A stretch of 64,000 nt of DNA from Certhia americana. Its lineage: Eukaryota > Chordata > Aves > Passeriformes > Certhiidae. Within the stretch, counting starts at the first letter, position 1. Each line of letters opens with the position of its first letter. Positions 14,210 to 26,495 of the stretch are shown here, in pieces. The notes beneath the pieces are model-generated. The model was not told the origin of the DNA and made no database searches. It saw nothing but the letters and a program-made list of their open reading frames with translations. Both the position numbers and the translations under genes were made by a program. The stretch covers positions 71,309,762-71,373,761 of the forward strand of contig CM031878.1 of assembly GCA_018697195.1 (NCBI GenBank), read 5' to 3'.

Positions 14210-17200
14210 CAACCTTTGCATGCACTTATACTACCAAAAGTTGTCAAGTGGCAGGTAGTAGTTCTAGTTGTCTCTTCAGCACACCATGCTTGTAAAATCA
14301 TGATTAAATCTTTAACCATTTTATCAGTTCCTCAAGAAAACTGGTTGATCAGGGAGGCTTTGACATCATCTCAGTAACTGATCTAAAATACTTAGGTGAC
14401 TGCAAGAGTAATTAAAAGTATTATGCCAATAACTTTAGAACTCATGAAAAAATTATAGGTCATTGTTCCTTCTATAATGCCACTCACAAAGTGATAAAAG
14501 AAATTACTGTTCATTACCAGGCTATTACCGTCCTAAATTCTGATAATTGTAGTCTATCCAAACAATGTTGAGAAATAAAAATCACATTATTTAATTCCTC
14601 CAGCAAGGTGGCAGTACTGTCCCTATATCAGTTTTTCTAGGGTTGCTCTATTTTTGTTAATGAATTAGATTTACTGCCTTATAGCTGATACACAGAGGTT
14701 AAAAAGTTTATTTTGAAGCATCAGCTGTCCCCTTTCATCATGATTTGCAAGCATGCATATGCACACAGTCTCTTGAAAACATTCTAGTTTTGTGACATTG
14801 TTTTCTTTTCCTCCTTTAGGACCAAACTGGCAGAGTAGGAGGTTGTGCAAAGCAGAAATAGGCTTTACTGAACTACAGTACCATGTAGCTCAAAAACTCC
14901 AGGCTCCAAATATCACCCAGACTACAGCTGGGAGGAAAATATAAGAACTGTGACTCTAGGGAAATACTGGGAAATAGACCAAAATTAACTCATTTTCATT
15001 ATGACTAATTCCAAAATATGTCTCCTGGAAAGTGTTTAAGCGCATGTCCCTTTGAATTCAATTAGAGTTTAGGGAACCTTACAAGAACTGAGTTGGAAAA
15101 TTTTCATCTCACGAGTGCATTTTAATGTTTTGAATTTATATACACTAGAAATGTCTAGAAAACACAAGGTTAGATCCTGTTTCTGTTTATGCATGTAATG
15201 GTTTCTCACTGTTTTTTAATCATTTTATAGAAACTGAGAAAAAATAAGGTTCTTAAAATATCATGTATCTGCTCTGCAAAATATAAAGGATGATTCTAAA
15301 CACTACTGAAGTGAAACCATACTTACTGAAATCCTCAGTTGTTATAGAACCATGAAACTGTTCCCTGGAAAAGAATTGGCTTTATTCCTCCAAAAGTCAT
15401 TGGAATTTTCCTAGAGTAAATGTGAACAATATGTGATTCGCAGCATTTCTTTTTGTAAAATTAATAACAAATGCCATTTATGTTTCACAGTCCTAAAGCA
15501 GGAATTTCAGCTGTTTTCTTCTATACATTTTAGCATTTTTCATAAACTTTAAATAGAATATTTTTTCTTGTCACCATCTTCACTGTTGTCCTGGTAGGTC
15601 TCTTCACCAAAAGCATCTGAAAATCAGAACTCCCGCTGCTCAGCTAAATTTTCTTATGTGCAAAGTAGGAACTCTACAGGAACAGTGTTTCCCTTTGTCC
15701 TATTCCTCTCCTCCTGGTCTTTCTGTGTGTTTGAGCTGAACAAATCCTGCCACAAGTATGGAGCAGGAGCACACAAGGAACTGGTCTGAGGTGACGGTCA
15801 GGATGTGTGGGTTTGCAGTGCCAAGTGACACAAGAGGCACAACTGACTTCCCAGCATCCCAATGTTCTCACTCTTCACTCTGTATCCTGCTCTCCCATTT
15901 ACATTCATGAGCAATTGAAAAAAGGCTGGGGTGCAGTCAGGATCAGTGTAGATTCCATACTGCATCTCCTGCAGTTCCATGCTTTTACTAACTCAAGCAT
16001 AAGGTTTCTTTCCTTGCAGTGGATTTAAAATTGTGTCTTAAATTATTCTGTGGCCTCAGGTGGCCAAAATCTTCTTTAGAAAGCTGTCACTGTAACATTG
16101 TGACATTATGAAAGGAGCTACAGCACTAAGATTATTTTTATATCACATCATATTTTATATGGTATAGTAAAAGAAAAATAAAAAAAAAATTCTCTAGTCA
16201 CTCACTATTACTGTTAACCAATGTTTTATTCTACAGAACCATAGTTTTTGCACTATAAATATCAGTAATGATTAAAATGAGATACATTGAGTCATGTATA
16301 TCTGTTTTGGCACTAGAAGGTAATGACCTTATGATATCTTGATTACAGGTCTTAAAAAAAAGTAAATTCTGAAACCTAAAATCATGATACTTTGAACATG
16401 TTGAATTTTCCCTCCCATATTAATACTGTGAATACAACAAGGTTGAACTTTTCCCTGTACTCCATCTCAGAAAATATTAAACAAAGATCAAATTGTCTGA
16501 AAAATGTAATTAAAATGTATGAGTTTCAAAGACATCATCACAACAACCTAGAGAAATAATTGATCCCTGAGAAATTTTGTGGAGGTGTGTTCCGGCAGAA
16601 GTGGTTTTAGCAGAAAAGCTAAAAGTTTAACTAACGTGTAGTGTAAATTCAGTAAATCAAAACTTTCATTATTGCAGACTATTTTGTGGACTTGCATTTT
16701 ATCTAAAGATCATGTCAGATATCTGAGCTATATCCCTTGTGTAAAATATTATCTCTTCTCTAGTGGTTTTAAAGTAGTGATTTTTTGGAAAAAAATAAAT
16801 AAAAAAACACCAAACCCACAACAAAAAAAAAAAACAAGCTTCCTTGCTTATAGTCCCTCTGTCAGCTAATACCACTGCAGATTAACACAAATTGCATTTA
16901 AACAAATGATCCTCACTCTAAGCTGCCACTTGCTGAATATGTGAATTGGTGCATGTGTCTACATTAAATTAATTCATAAGCAGGCCATAAATGCCCTCAC
17001 AGAGCTCTGTTAAGCTGTAAGTGGAAAGCAGCATAGGACACCTTCCTAACAGAGGATGTTTCAGTCATGAAGAGCTGCACCTAGTCCAGTACCTCTTAAA
17101 CACACCAGCTTCATGTCCATTACTGGGCATGCCAAAAGTGCAGGCTCCAGTGCAAAGATGTGACCATAACACCTCTGCAGCACAGGGATGGGCTGACTTG

Positions 17201-17610
17201 GATTGGAAGTTAGTTTCTTCAAGTGTTGGTGCCCTAGTAAACCATGCAGTTACTTTTCATCACTGAGCTGACAGTTTAAATAAGTTGGCATTTTAAATTA
17301 ACTAAATAATCACTTGGCTGTTAATTTAACTCTAAATTCAGTTCAAAGGTTTAATTCAAAAGATGGTAAGGTTGGCATAAAATATAAGTACTGTTGAAAT
17401 TGGCTGCAAACACTCCTCATCTTCAATATGATCAGGAGTGAATGCTACACCTTGATTAAAAAATAGCCCTTTTTTCCCTTGAACCGTATGATCTCTGTGG
17501 GCCTGACCCAGGAAGGTTGTGCTCATTATTCTGCATCTTACTTAACTAGCATCAGTCATTCTGTCTAAATCACTGCCATAACTTGCATGGGGAAGAAAGC
17601 CCTAATTCAG

Positions 17611-17643
17611 CTTTTTTTTCCTTTTTTTTTTTTTTTTTTTTTT
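17611..17643. repeat. T-rich tract ending in T22
   Basis: A T8 block, two C, then 22 uninterrupted T. Read on the minus strand this is an A-tract. No gene-derived sequence is recognisable beside it. Confidence 0.9.
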
Positions 17644-18502
17644 AATTGCTCTTTTGCCAACTGACTGAAAGGGAAATGATATAAAATATAAAATTTGAGA
17701 ATCTGGTTAAAAAACCAAAATGGTTTTATACTTCCTTTTCTGGAAGTGTCTAGAAAAATACAGTACAGTGATTTATGATTTCATTATCTGGCTAATAGTC
17801 TATTTTATTACACAGCAAATGGTCACGGTTTACCTTCCCATACATTCACAGGCTCTTTTTTACAACATATATCTGATTTGTAATCACTCCCACCAGCTTC
17901 AGTGAAGTTAGATTATTTCTCTATATTTGATCAATTTTCAAAACCCTTTATTTTATATACACTCATGTATAAACAGTTTTGCATTTCAGTGGAGTTTGGT
18001 TTTGGTTGGGGTGATCTTTGTTTTGTTTTTGAAGAAGGCAGAGTCTGAGATTAATAGGATTAATAGCTGTCAGTGAGCATGTATAATTATATCCTTCGTT
18101 ATAGCAGCAATGTTGGCAGAACTGGCACAGGATATTTTGAAAAGTGTGCCTTTTGCTCATGAAAATAGTAAAAGTTTATCTGGGCATAGGAGCCATGATT
18201 CCTGTGAGAGGAAGCAGGGCCAGTTCTGAATGGCATTACTCATTCAGAAACCGAATAGGCTTTGGGAACTATTTGCATGAGAAAGGGCTGTTCCTTACAC
18301 GGGGAAGGATTGTAGAAAGAAGGCTACACAGACTCAATTCCTGACACGTCTGACATGTTGATTAAGGCCTTTTATGAATAGAGAACTTGGTTTCAGCCTG
18401 CTCTTAACACGTTAGGCATTATTAGTTGCTCTACAGTTCTGCAAGCAATATGTTGGGAAAAGGAGGACATACGTCCTCTGCTTAGTGTCTTTCCTTTTGC
18501 AG

Positions 18503-18681
18503 AAAAAGTGTGAGGAATATTTAAAAAAAGTACTAGCTCAACTTCTAATAAAGAGTCATCCACTAAAGGCAGCATGCAAGGCAAAACCCCTGTTTTCAAG
18601 TTTGTCTCCTTTTGCAATGGCATCAGAACAGCTTTGTCTTGTCCACCACGTGGTGCCGGAGACTGGGCAATGCTTTGCCAG
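18503..18681 (+). CDS. Candidate internal exon, unidentified (speculative)
   Basis: A 179-nt block, open in the frame starting at its first base, is preceded by a pyrimidine-rich stretch and CAG acceptor (18486-18502) and followed by an AG|GTACAG donor-like site at 18680-18687. The translation begins KKCEEYLKKVLAQLL and ends with a His-His-Val-Val-rich segment. No domain is recognised. The surrounding DNA (18393-18810) is open in four frames, including a 100-codon frame on the minus strand, so openness alone means little. It could be a real exon of a gene spanning the window, a noncoding-RNA exon, or chance. Confidence 0.15.
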
Positions 18682-19756
18682 GTACAGCTGTACATTCTGT
18701 CCTTTCAGTGCTATGAAATAATGCTCCATCAGCTGAGACACAGACACAAGAAACATGAAAGCAAGGCAGGAATGCTCAAGTCCAAGCAAGGATTTTTGTG
18801 TCCAGACTAAAGTGGGTTTAATATTTTTTTAGAGAGGAAACTCATGGTAATGTAAGAGTGGCCCTAGAGATGCAAGCACAAACACAACAGGGCCCACTGT
18901 AGACAGGGAGACAGAGGCAATTTCAACATGTGGTTGAAAAGCTCTGTCCCAGCCATCTCTAACACAAAAAGGAGTATAATTGGCAGGCTACTGTAATTGA
19001 GACTGGTTCCTCAGAGCTTTTAATTTGTACAACTAGCCATGCATCAACACAGAAAAGAAACTAGATGAGCTACTAATATCCATACTTGTCCATCTTCTTT
19101 CCTCAGGTTATGGGTTGTATGTTGTGCAGATGACAGCTTCGTCTTCCTGAAAAGGCACATGATAAAACACAGGCTGTAAATTCTGGGGGATAATGTTAAA
19201 TAAACTTACTGTACAGCTAGAAAATACACCTTGGCTGTTTCCCCAGAATGTTTCATCCTAATGAGAAACGGGAGCCCTAAGTTTTCGGGAAGGCACTTAG
19301 GGAAGAGGAAACAAGAAAACAAAGGCTGTATGCTAACATTCTTCTGCCTCGAGAAGTCCAAGGAAAAGTGGGATATTGTAACGCTCAAAAGGTCTGATAC
19401 AACTAATCTGGTGCTTTGGGCAGGGGCCAGAGTGCACTTCCTCGTTGTCAGATCATAAGACACATAAAAAGTCCTTGACTTAAGGTAAGCCCTGCTCAGC
19501 AACAACATAAACATCAATGTGTTATCAACACTGTTCTCATACTAAATCCAGAACAGAGCACTGTAGCAGCTACTAGGAAGAAAATTAATTCTATCCCAGC
19601 TAAACCCAGGAAGGTAACAAATGAGGGGATAATCTAAGGGATGATCCAGATCACAGCAAGATGCCAGCAGAGTAACCAGAGTTATGCCCTATCATTAGCA
19701 TCCCTACCCACTGTTTCTTTCAATCCGTCCCAGTGTTTACAGAGCAATGTCTCTGG

Positions 19757-19793
19757 TATCAAATAAAATCTAGTATCAAATAATATCAAATAA
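19757..19793. repeat. Three copies of TATCAAATAA
   Basis: The 10-mer occurs at 19757-19766, 19774-19783 and 19784-19793. The last two are directly adjacent and the first is separated by 7 bases. Small local duplication. Confidence 0.85.
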
Positions 19794-21980
19794 AATTAAA
19801 AATTTTTTTCCCATGCAAAAGGATGAAAAGCAGTGTGCAAAGAAGCAAGCTGTAGTGGGCCAAAGGTATTAAGTAGTGATGATGCAGTGTCTCACTGTGG
19901 GAATATGCAGTCTCTATTCCAACAATAAAATTAAGCAGACATCTAGATAGAAAAATAAGGAGGTTTGCAGCCCTATAAAAATACAAAAAAATATGACATG
20001 GTAAGAAAAAACAAGGTTTTACCAAGAATATAAATGTACTATTTTGGAGCCAGGGAAGAGACTGTGAAATGTCATCATAGGTTCTGCTAAAATGGAGCTG
20101 AAACTCTGCTTTCACTGAAGTGGGAATAGGAGCCCACCCTCTTTGACCAGTGACCTTCATCTGGCTGTGGCCACCCAAATGCACATGTTGATTTGGACTG
20201 AGCAGAATTTAGGAGGAATGTTCACTCAGAAATACTTGAATGCTTTCCATTAAGAGGATAGCATTGTCAAGATGCTTCATATGCTGAAATGTTCTTGTTC
20301 CAAAAAGAAAAAAAAATATCCAAGCTTGCTTCTGGAAGCCTTCCAGATGGAGCAAGAGTGCTGTGTTCAGATATCTCTGCAATGTGCAGAGAAACTCCTG
20401 AGAATTGGCCTGAGAAACTCCTCTCTATTTCTTCTTATATTCACTAAATCCTCTACATTTCTTGTGCTGTTTTCCTGCCCTATACAAAAGGATGAAGGCA
20501 GGAGAAAACTAACCATGCTGCGGACCTGAGCATCAGCCTGCTGTCCTCTAAAGCAGCATCTTTGCTCATGACTGTGCCAGAGACAGAGTTTTCTCTTTAA
20601 ATGAAGAATGCTCAGGCCCCAAGTCATTCTCAGCACAAAGAAGTGTTGATCAGACTGACTGATTTTATGACCCGTTAGAATATGCACAATGACTTTAATC
20701 TGCCTTGTCACTCTGAGCCAATATATACCTGCGAGAGGCAGGAAAAAACCATAATACTTCATCCCAAGTTCTGAAATTACAGTTTTGATAATTATGATAC
20801 TTGTAGTCAAGCGAATGAATCAAACTCTGAGGATGCGATTTTGATCTGCTGCTCACCACTGCAAATTCAGATCATTTATGGAGTAACCTAGGAGTATAAC
20901 AATCTAAAGGGAAATATGCTGGACACAAATAATTGTAGATAATGGCTTCGATTTTAAATTCCAAAATTACAGATAAGTTTTTTGATAACTGCTGTCACAC
21001 TTTCCTAATTTTTTTCCTCATTTGCTGAGCAATGAATATGTCCCTCAAAAGTGTGATACTGACAATTAACTTCTCTTTGCTGAATTCTTATGATCATCAT
21101 TAACTGTCATGAGGAATTTAATCAAGTACAAATATGGCAGTAGTGACAACTTAACATGTACAAGTTTTTTTTACATTTGAGCAAGGCACTATTTATGCAT
21201 GCGTACATACATGCATGTTGCAATTTTGCTTTACCTCTGAGCCTTGAAACTATTTTTTAAGTGAATATAAATTTCTAAAGAAATCAGCAGTAGTCTGTGG
21301 TTCATGTGAAACCAGAGGGATGACAAAGAACAGCAAAACTAATAACAAACACCAATACTTTTGAAAGACTTAGCCCCCTGGCATTTCTGATGGAAGATTG
21401 GCATTTGATAATTTTGGCATTCCATTGACATGTTTTTCTTTTAAGGTGCTCTACAGCTAAGTACAGCTCATATGAACATCTCTTCACCACTATAAAAGTT
21501 TATAGTGACCTGTGAATTTGAAATTTAAATCAGGTAACATTTCAGGTAATAACTTTTAGATTAAAAGGAGACAGCTCAGCATTGTAAATCAGCTAATGTT
21601 GGCAGAATGGTTGGAGCATAACTACCTTATTTTTTTTTACTTTAAACCAAAAAGCATATGGGATTGATGTCAGCCAATGCCATTTTCTCAGGGTACAATT
21701 ATATACATCTGTTATTGCAATAAACTGTCCTTAGCAAGATGCATCTGCTGGCAGAAATTTTTCCAAAATTAATATTAGCATGTAAACCCACTTTTTTATT
21801 GATACTAATTTTTTCTATTCCAAATGTCCCTCATATTTTTCAGCTGCCTCCTGCTATTTTGCTCCATTCTGCTTATGGCTTCTCTGATGGAGAGCCATAC
21901 GGAACCAAATCCTGTTCACTCACACAACTAGCCCCATCTGTCTTACTATGTAGACTTAGGCTATGTTTTCACTGTCAAAA

Positions 21981-22003
21981 TTTTTTTTTTTTTTTTTTTT
22001 TTT
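21981..22003. repeat. T23 homopolymer tract
   Basis: Uninterrupted run of 23 T. It lies within about 270 bases of two A-tracts (22145-22159 and 22240-22253). Confidence 0.9.
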
Positions 22004-22069
22004 AAAGATGCACTAGAGAGACTTCTATCAAAACCCTAATGGCAATGAAATTTTTGTCCGTAATGTAGG

Positions 22070-22104
22070 TAGGTGAGGTCGGGCTTTAATGTTAACCTCA
22101 CCTA
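22070..22104. repeat. Inverted repeat, 10-bp stem
   Basis: TAGGTGAGGT (22070-22079) is mirrored by ACCTCACCTA (22095-22104) with a 15-base loop. The arms also match E-box/ZEB-type CACCT sites. No gene association is visible. Confidence 0.7.
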
Positions 22105-25100
22105 GTAACACAGTGGTAGTGTTAAAAACTGGTAGTGTTTTTTTAAAAAAAAAAAAAAAGAAATTACTCATACCTCATCTCTATTATGACCTTAAATTGA
22201 GACAGCTAGTCTGTTTTGCTATAAGATAAACACCTGTTTAAAAAAAAAAAAAATTGAAAGAAAAATACTGAAATCATTATTTGCTAAAAATCATTGCAAA
22301 TTCATTGGTGTCATACAATTTGTAATCTTGTATCCTCCAAGTCATGAGATTTAATAAATTGAAAGTGCTTTCCAGCTACTGTTTCCAACTGTTATTTAAC
22401 CTGCATTCCAACTTCATGTTGGCATGGAAGTAATGTACAAGAAAGGAAGTCCAGTTAAATGCTGGTCATGGGATGCAGACCATAATGTGAGGCTTATCAA
22501 TGGAGAAAATGTCAAAGTATGCTATGATTTTGTATATATGTTTTTCTGTATCCCATTTTTAGCATCTTTCTTATGCATTTAAATATCAGGAAGTTGAGCT
22601 GCAATAGGTCTCTGTCTCATGCAAATTGCAGTAATATTTTCCCTGTTTTGATTATTTCGCAGACATGTATGCAAAAATCTTGACTCTGATTTCACATGGA
22701 CTGTTGACTGAACCATTTTCTCCCAAAACTAAGTGACATGAATGAAGAAAACTCATTATGTCATTGTTTTTTAATGCTAGTCCTAAAAGGTTTCTTGCTG
22801 TTACTCTCCCACTGCTCCAGCTCAGACTTGTCAAGTTTTCCAAAGACAAATTTTTCATCTTCAGATGCATTGTTGTCAAGCTATACAGTATGTGAAGAAG
22901 CAGCTAAACAATATATAAAATTATTCTCAAAGAAGTTTAGGAAACATGATTAGCATGACATTTTAAATCCATCTCTCCAACCTATGAAAACTACCACAAA
23001 TCTTTTGAAAATATATGCCATATTTTACAGTGATAGAGTTGAAAATTCTATGTTACTTCTTCACGGTATCTTGAAAATGTGCGAGAAAATATGAAAAAAA
23101 GAGTGTGGGGTTTTTGTTTTTTTTTTTTTTTTTCAGGAAAGTCATACAACACAGAGAGTACTTACACTGTGAGCTAGTTACTCTTTTTGATTTGTGTTCT
23201 CTGAGAAGTGACATGACCCCCAAATTATGCATATTTATCCCTCTTCCTCACTCTGTGCATCTCAATCATAACTTCTCCAAATCAAGCTTCCAACTTCACC
23301 TTCAGATTTTTTCCTATCTCTTTCTCAATCTCTTTCTTACACTTGTCTTTCATTTCCATACTTGCTCAAAATTACTTCTGTCACATATACGGAAGAAGGA
23401 GGAACAAAAACATGCATGCTTCTTCTGGCTTTCAAAACTTTCAAAACTGTTTTTTCCTAAACATAGGAGACAGAGTTCAGATGCGGAAGAGCAGATTATT
23501 GCTCCAGCAGATAAGTCTAATGAACATGACTGCAAAAACAAACAGGAGGTCTACTGAACATGTGAATGGAGGCAAAGAGGTGTTCTTCAATACCCATATG
23601 TCCCACACATACTCTGAGAGTACACTATAAAGAATATCAGGGCTTAAATGAAAATACTTACCTGCCATAAATTTTGCAGATGCATCACCTAAAACAATTA
23701 GTAACATTGATGGAGTATGAGACAATTGGATACATTTTTGTGTATTTCTGAGTGGTAGAGGAATTTATATTCAGACATCACACAGAGCACACTGCATGTT
23801 AACCTGAATGACCCAGAATTATTGATGTAGATGGAATAATACAGAATGACAGAAGCAACTGTCAAAATAAAGTGTGCAGTAATAACAGCAATGTTGCACA
23901 GCTGAAAACCATAAGTGAATTCCAAAACTGGATTGTATTCTTTCATCGTCATGAACTGCGTAAAGCTTGGCTGCATGTGATCAACTTCCATAGTCTTTAA
24001 AGGGATAACGTTTGAACTAAAGTACTTTCAAGACTGATGCTGTGGAAATAAGGCGTGCTTGACTAACAGAACACTCTATGAAAGACTGGTGCCAGTTGCA
24101 AAAGTTGACAATGTTCTTTTAAATGTTAAAAAGAGAAAAAGCCCAAAGGAATCCTGGAAAGCCAGGGCATGGATAATGAGGAGGCTGCCTCTGGACTCCA
24201 GAAAGAATGGAGACAAAAGTTCAGCATGACAAATAGGTAGACATCCAAGGACTGGAACTATTGACCAGGACTGTGTTATCCACACACCATATAGTACTTT
24301 TTATTATGACAAGCTATTTCTAAAGGCTAAATGGCTTTAAAAGCCTTAACTCCCATGAATTTGCATACAAGAGGGTATTAAGTTTGTATGATATGTACTT
24401 GTAGAACAGGGTTGGACTATACATGACCTCTCAAATCACCACTATCCAAGCAGTGAAATTACTCTTGAATGACTTTTTGAATCTGCCTTTCAAAAATTCT
24501 AGATTTTGAAACAAAGTGGGAAATACACCACAAGAACTGATAATTAGTTTTCCTAGCACTCATTCTGCTAACTATGTTTCCTTCTCTCTGAATAGGGATG
24601 AAACTTTCATCCCCACAGAGAAAGTTGTACCAAAATTCCCTATATGTCACAAATATGTAAACATGAGTATCCAACCCTTTTTCTATTTACTAATTCTGTT
24701 ATACCTTAAGAAGTCTGCAGGATGTATATTCCTAATTAGATGTTTCTTAATTCTATGCAACTTGAAGAAAATTAGAGTAAATTTTAAGGAGGAATAGTAA
24801 GTGATCCTGCTTTTTGACAACTAAAGCATTTGCTATCAGTTGAGACTGGGTCAGAGGTCTTTAGAAAGTCTGTCATTTTCAAATACAGGAGATATAAAAT
24901 GTTTCAGTATTTATCTTTCTCCAGACATCCTTTTATTCCTTATCAGAAGAAAAAATCATACCACTTGCATCTGGGAAGAGAGGGGGAGAGGAAAAATAGG
25001 GAGGTTGCATTTATGATTTGAGAGATCTAATACATAATTATCACTGAAGAACTTTCAAGTCATTTAATCTTGTGGGATTTATTTTTTTATAAAAAGGTTT

Positions 25101-26180
25101 GTTTTTTTGACCTTGCTAGTCTTTGCATTAATTCTTTTTATGTTTACTTCTAGCGACAATAGCCTAATCCTCCATTTACACTTGCATTCAAAACTGCAAG
25201 GCGGTAAATTCTACCTTGATAACATGCTGGAAAAAAAAATTCCTACCATCTTGCCATGGAAAAATGTCAAGACTATTGTCCTAAACCTAGTGTTAGGGTC
25301 TGATAAAAAATAATTACAATAAGGAAGTAAAATGGCTGAAAGCAAAATATATTTTTTTTAACTGTAGTTTTAATGTGGATGGGGAAATCTAGTGTGAAAA
25401 GAAAGAACATATGAAATAAAATACAGTGACAACTGACCATGCAGGCATATGATTAACAGTTACCACCCTCAAAAAATAGGAGATGTGGGCAACTGCTTTT
25501 GACTACATGAGGTATTTCCTAGGTCAAAATAGGAGGGTAATTTATATTCTGGTAATAATCCGCTAGAATTGTTAATATTTCTGGATGCTTTTGCAAAAGA
25601 GTAGTCTGATAAAAGCAGCAGCCAAAGAGCATTTTGTATATTATTAGGTTTTCATCAGAGATAGATCAGGCATGCCATCCACATTTTCCAAATTTACACT
25701 AGATATAAATAGTCTTGGGATTCTTGTGAATCATGTTTTAGTGATCACAAGTGATCCTGTACCAACTCACATACACATGCACTGTTATTTACTCTGCAGT
25801 AGTTTTGCACACAATATATGTGCAAAACAGAAAACCCACACCAAACCATAAACAAATATCTATTTCATTCTAAATGTTATGGAAGTCCCTGGAATTTAGG
25901 GGACTGTAAAAATTCATGACAGTGTCATGACAGAGTTTTGGTTTTGTCTGGGATAGAGTTATTTCTCTTCACAAGTGTGAGGCTGTGTTTTGGGCTTGTG
26001 CTGAAGACAGTGATTACTCAGGGATGTTTTCTTAATCTGATCAGGACTTGCACAAAGCCGAGGCCTTTTCTGCTGCTCACCCACCCCAGAACAGCACAAT
26101 GAGCTGGGAGGGACATGGCTTGGACAGCTGATCCCATCTGACCAAGGGGATAGTGCACACCTGTGGTGTTGTGCTCAGCA

Positions 26181-26188
26181 TATAAAGC
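26181..26188 (+). promoter_or_regulatory. LTR TATA box
   Basis: TATAAAGC within the solo LTR, upstream of the polyadenylation signal by about 130 bases, which is the usual U3/R arrangement. Whether it is still active cannot be told from sequence. Confidence 0.6.
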
Positions 26189-26318
26189 TGGGGGAAGAAG
26201 GAGGAAGCAGGGAATATTAGGAGTGTTGTTCTTTGCCTTCTTAAGTCACCATTGTGTGTGTGTGTAAGCCTGGCTTTCCTGGAGATGGCTGAACATTTGT
26301 CTGCCCAGGGAAGTGGTC

Positions 26319-26324
26319 AATAAA
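26319..26324 (+). promoter_or_regulatory. LTR polyadenylation signal AATAAA
   Basis: AATAAA followed by T-rich sequence inside the LTR, consistent with the R/U5 boundary. Confidence 0.65.
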
Positions 26325-26495
26325 TTCCTTGCTTCTCTTTGCTCATGTGTATGGCTTTTACTTTACATCTTAAACTGTCCATACCTGAAGCCATGTCTTT
26401 TCTCACACCTTTACCCTTCCAATCCTGTCACCCATCCACTGGGGGTGAATACGTGAGCATCAGTGAGTTTTCACCTGGGATTAGACCATGATGCA

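Larger units (their letters stand above)
9536..18480. other. Unique AT-rich sequence, no supported gene
   Basis: No gene, LTR or CR1 copy recognised. Contains A18 at 14192-14209 and a T-rich tract ending in T22 at 17622-17643. An 81-codon frame at 13756-14001 has a good start context but no recognisable product. Overlapping open frames on both strands at 13150-13542 look like composition effects. Confidence 0.55.
18811..25925. other. Unique AT-rich sequence, no supported gene
   Basis: The longest open frames are 147 codons (20367-20810, minus) and 150 codons (23105-23557, plus, beginning in a T-tract as poly-Phe). Neither shows a domain, and lengths of this order occur by chance in a window of this size. 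Contains TATCAAATAA repeats at 19757-19793, a T23 tract at 21981-22003, A-tracts at about 22145-22159 and 22240-22253, T17 at 23117-23133, and a short inverted repeat at 22070-22104. A fragment at 24400-24450 weakly resembles the CR1 3' UTR. Confidence 0.55.
25935..26495 (+). mobile_element. Solo ERV LTR, avian ERVL-like
   Basis: About 560 bases match, from memory, a very common bird endogenous-retrovirus LTR. It opens with a GTTTTGTCTGGGATAGAGTT segment and ends near TTAGACCATGATGCA, corresponding to the usual terminal CCACGACA. Promoter and polyadenylation elements lie in LTR order: TATAAAGC at 26181-26188 and AATAAA at 26319-26324. No gag, pol or env sequence flanks it, so it is a solo LTR left after recombination between two LTRs. 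Exact ends are uncertain by roughly 10 bases, and I could not find a convincing target-site duplication. The family name rests on recall, not on a search. Confidence 0.82.

Noticed and set aside
19786..20184. 132-codon open frame with hydrophobic stretches, minus strand
   Set aside because: Hydrophobicity follows from T-rich codons. No topology pattern or homolog recognised.
20367..20810. 147-codon open frame, minus strand
   Set aside because: No domain, signal or splice context. Overlaps a plus-strand frame, and its length is within what chance gives in 64 kb of AT-rich DNA.
23105..23557. 150-codon open frame, plus strand
   Set aside because: Starts in a T-tract (poly-Phe) and has no recognised domain. 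Low-complexity artefact plus chance extension.
24400..24450. Possible CR1 3' UTR fragment (GGGTTGGACTATACATGACC)
   Set aside because: Resembles CR1 for about 35 bases only, with no terminal repeats. Too short to call.
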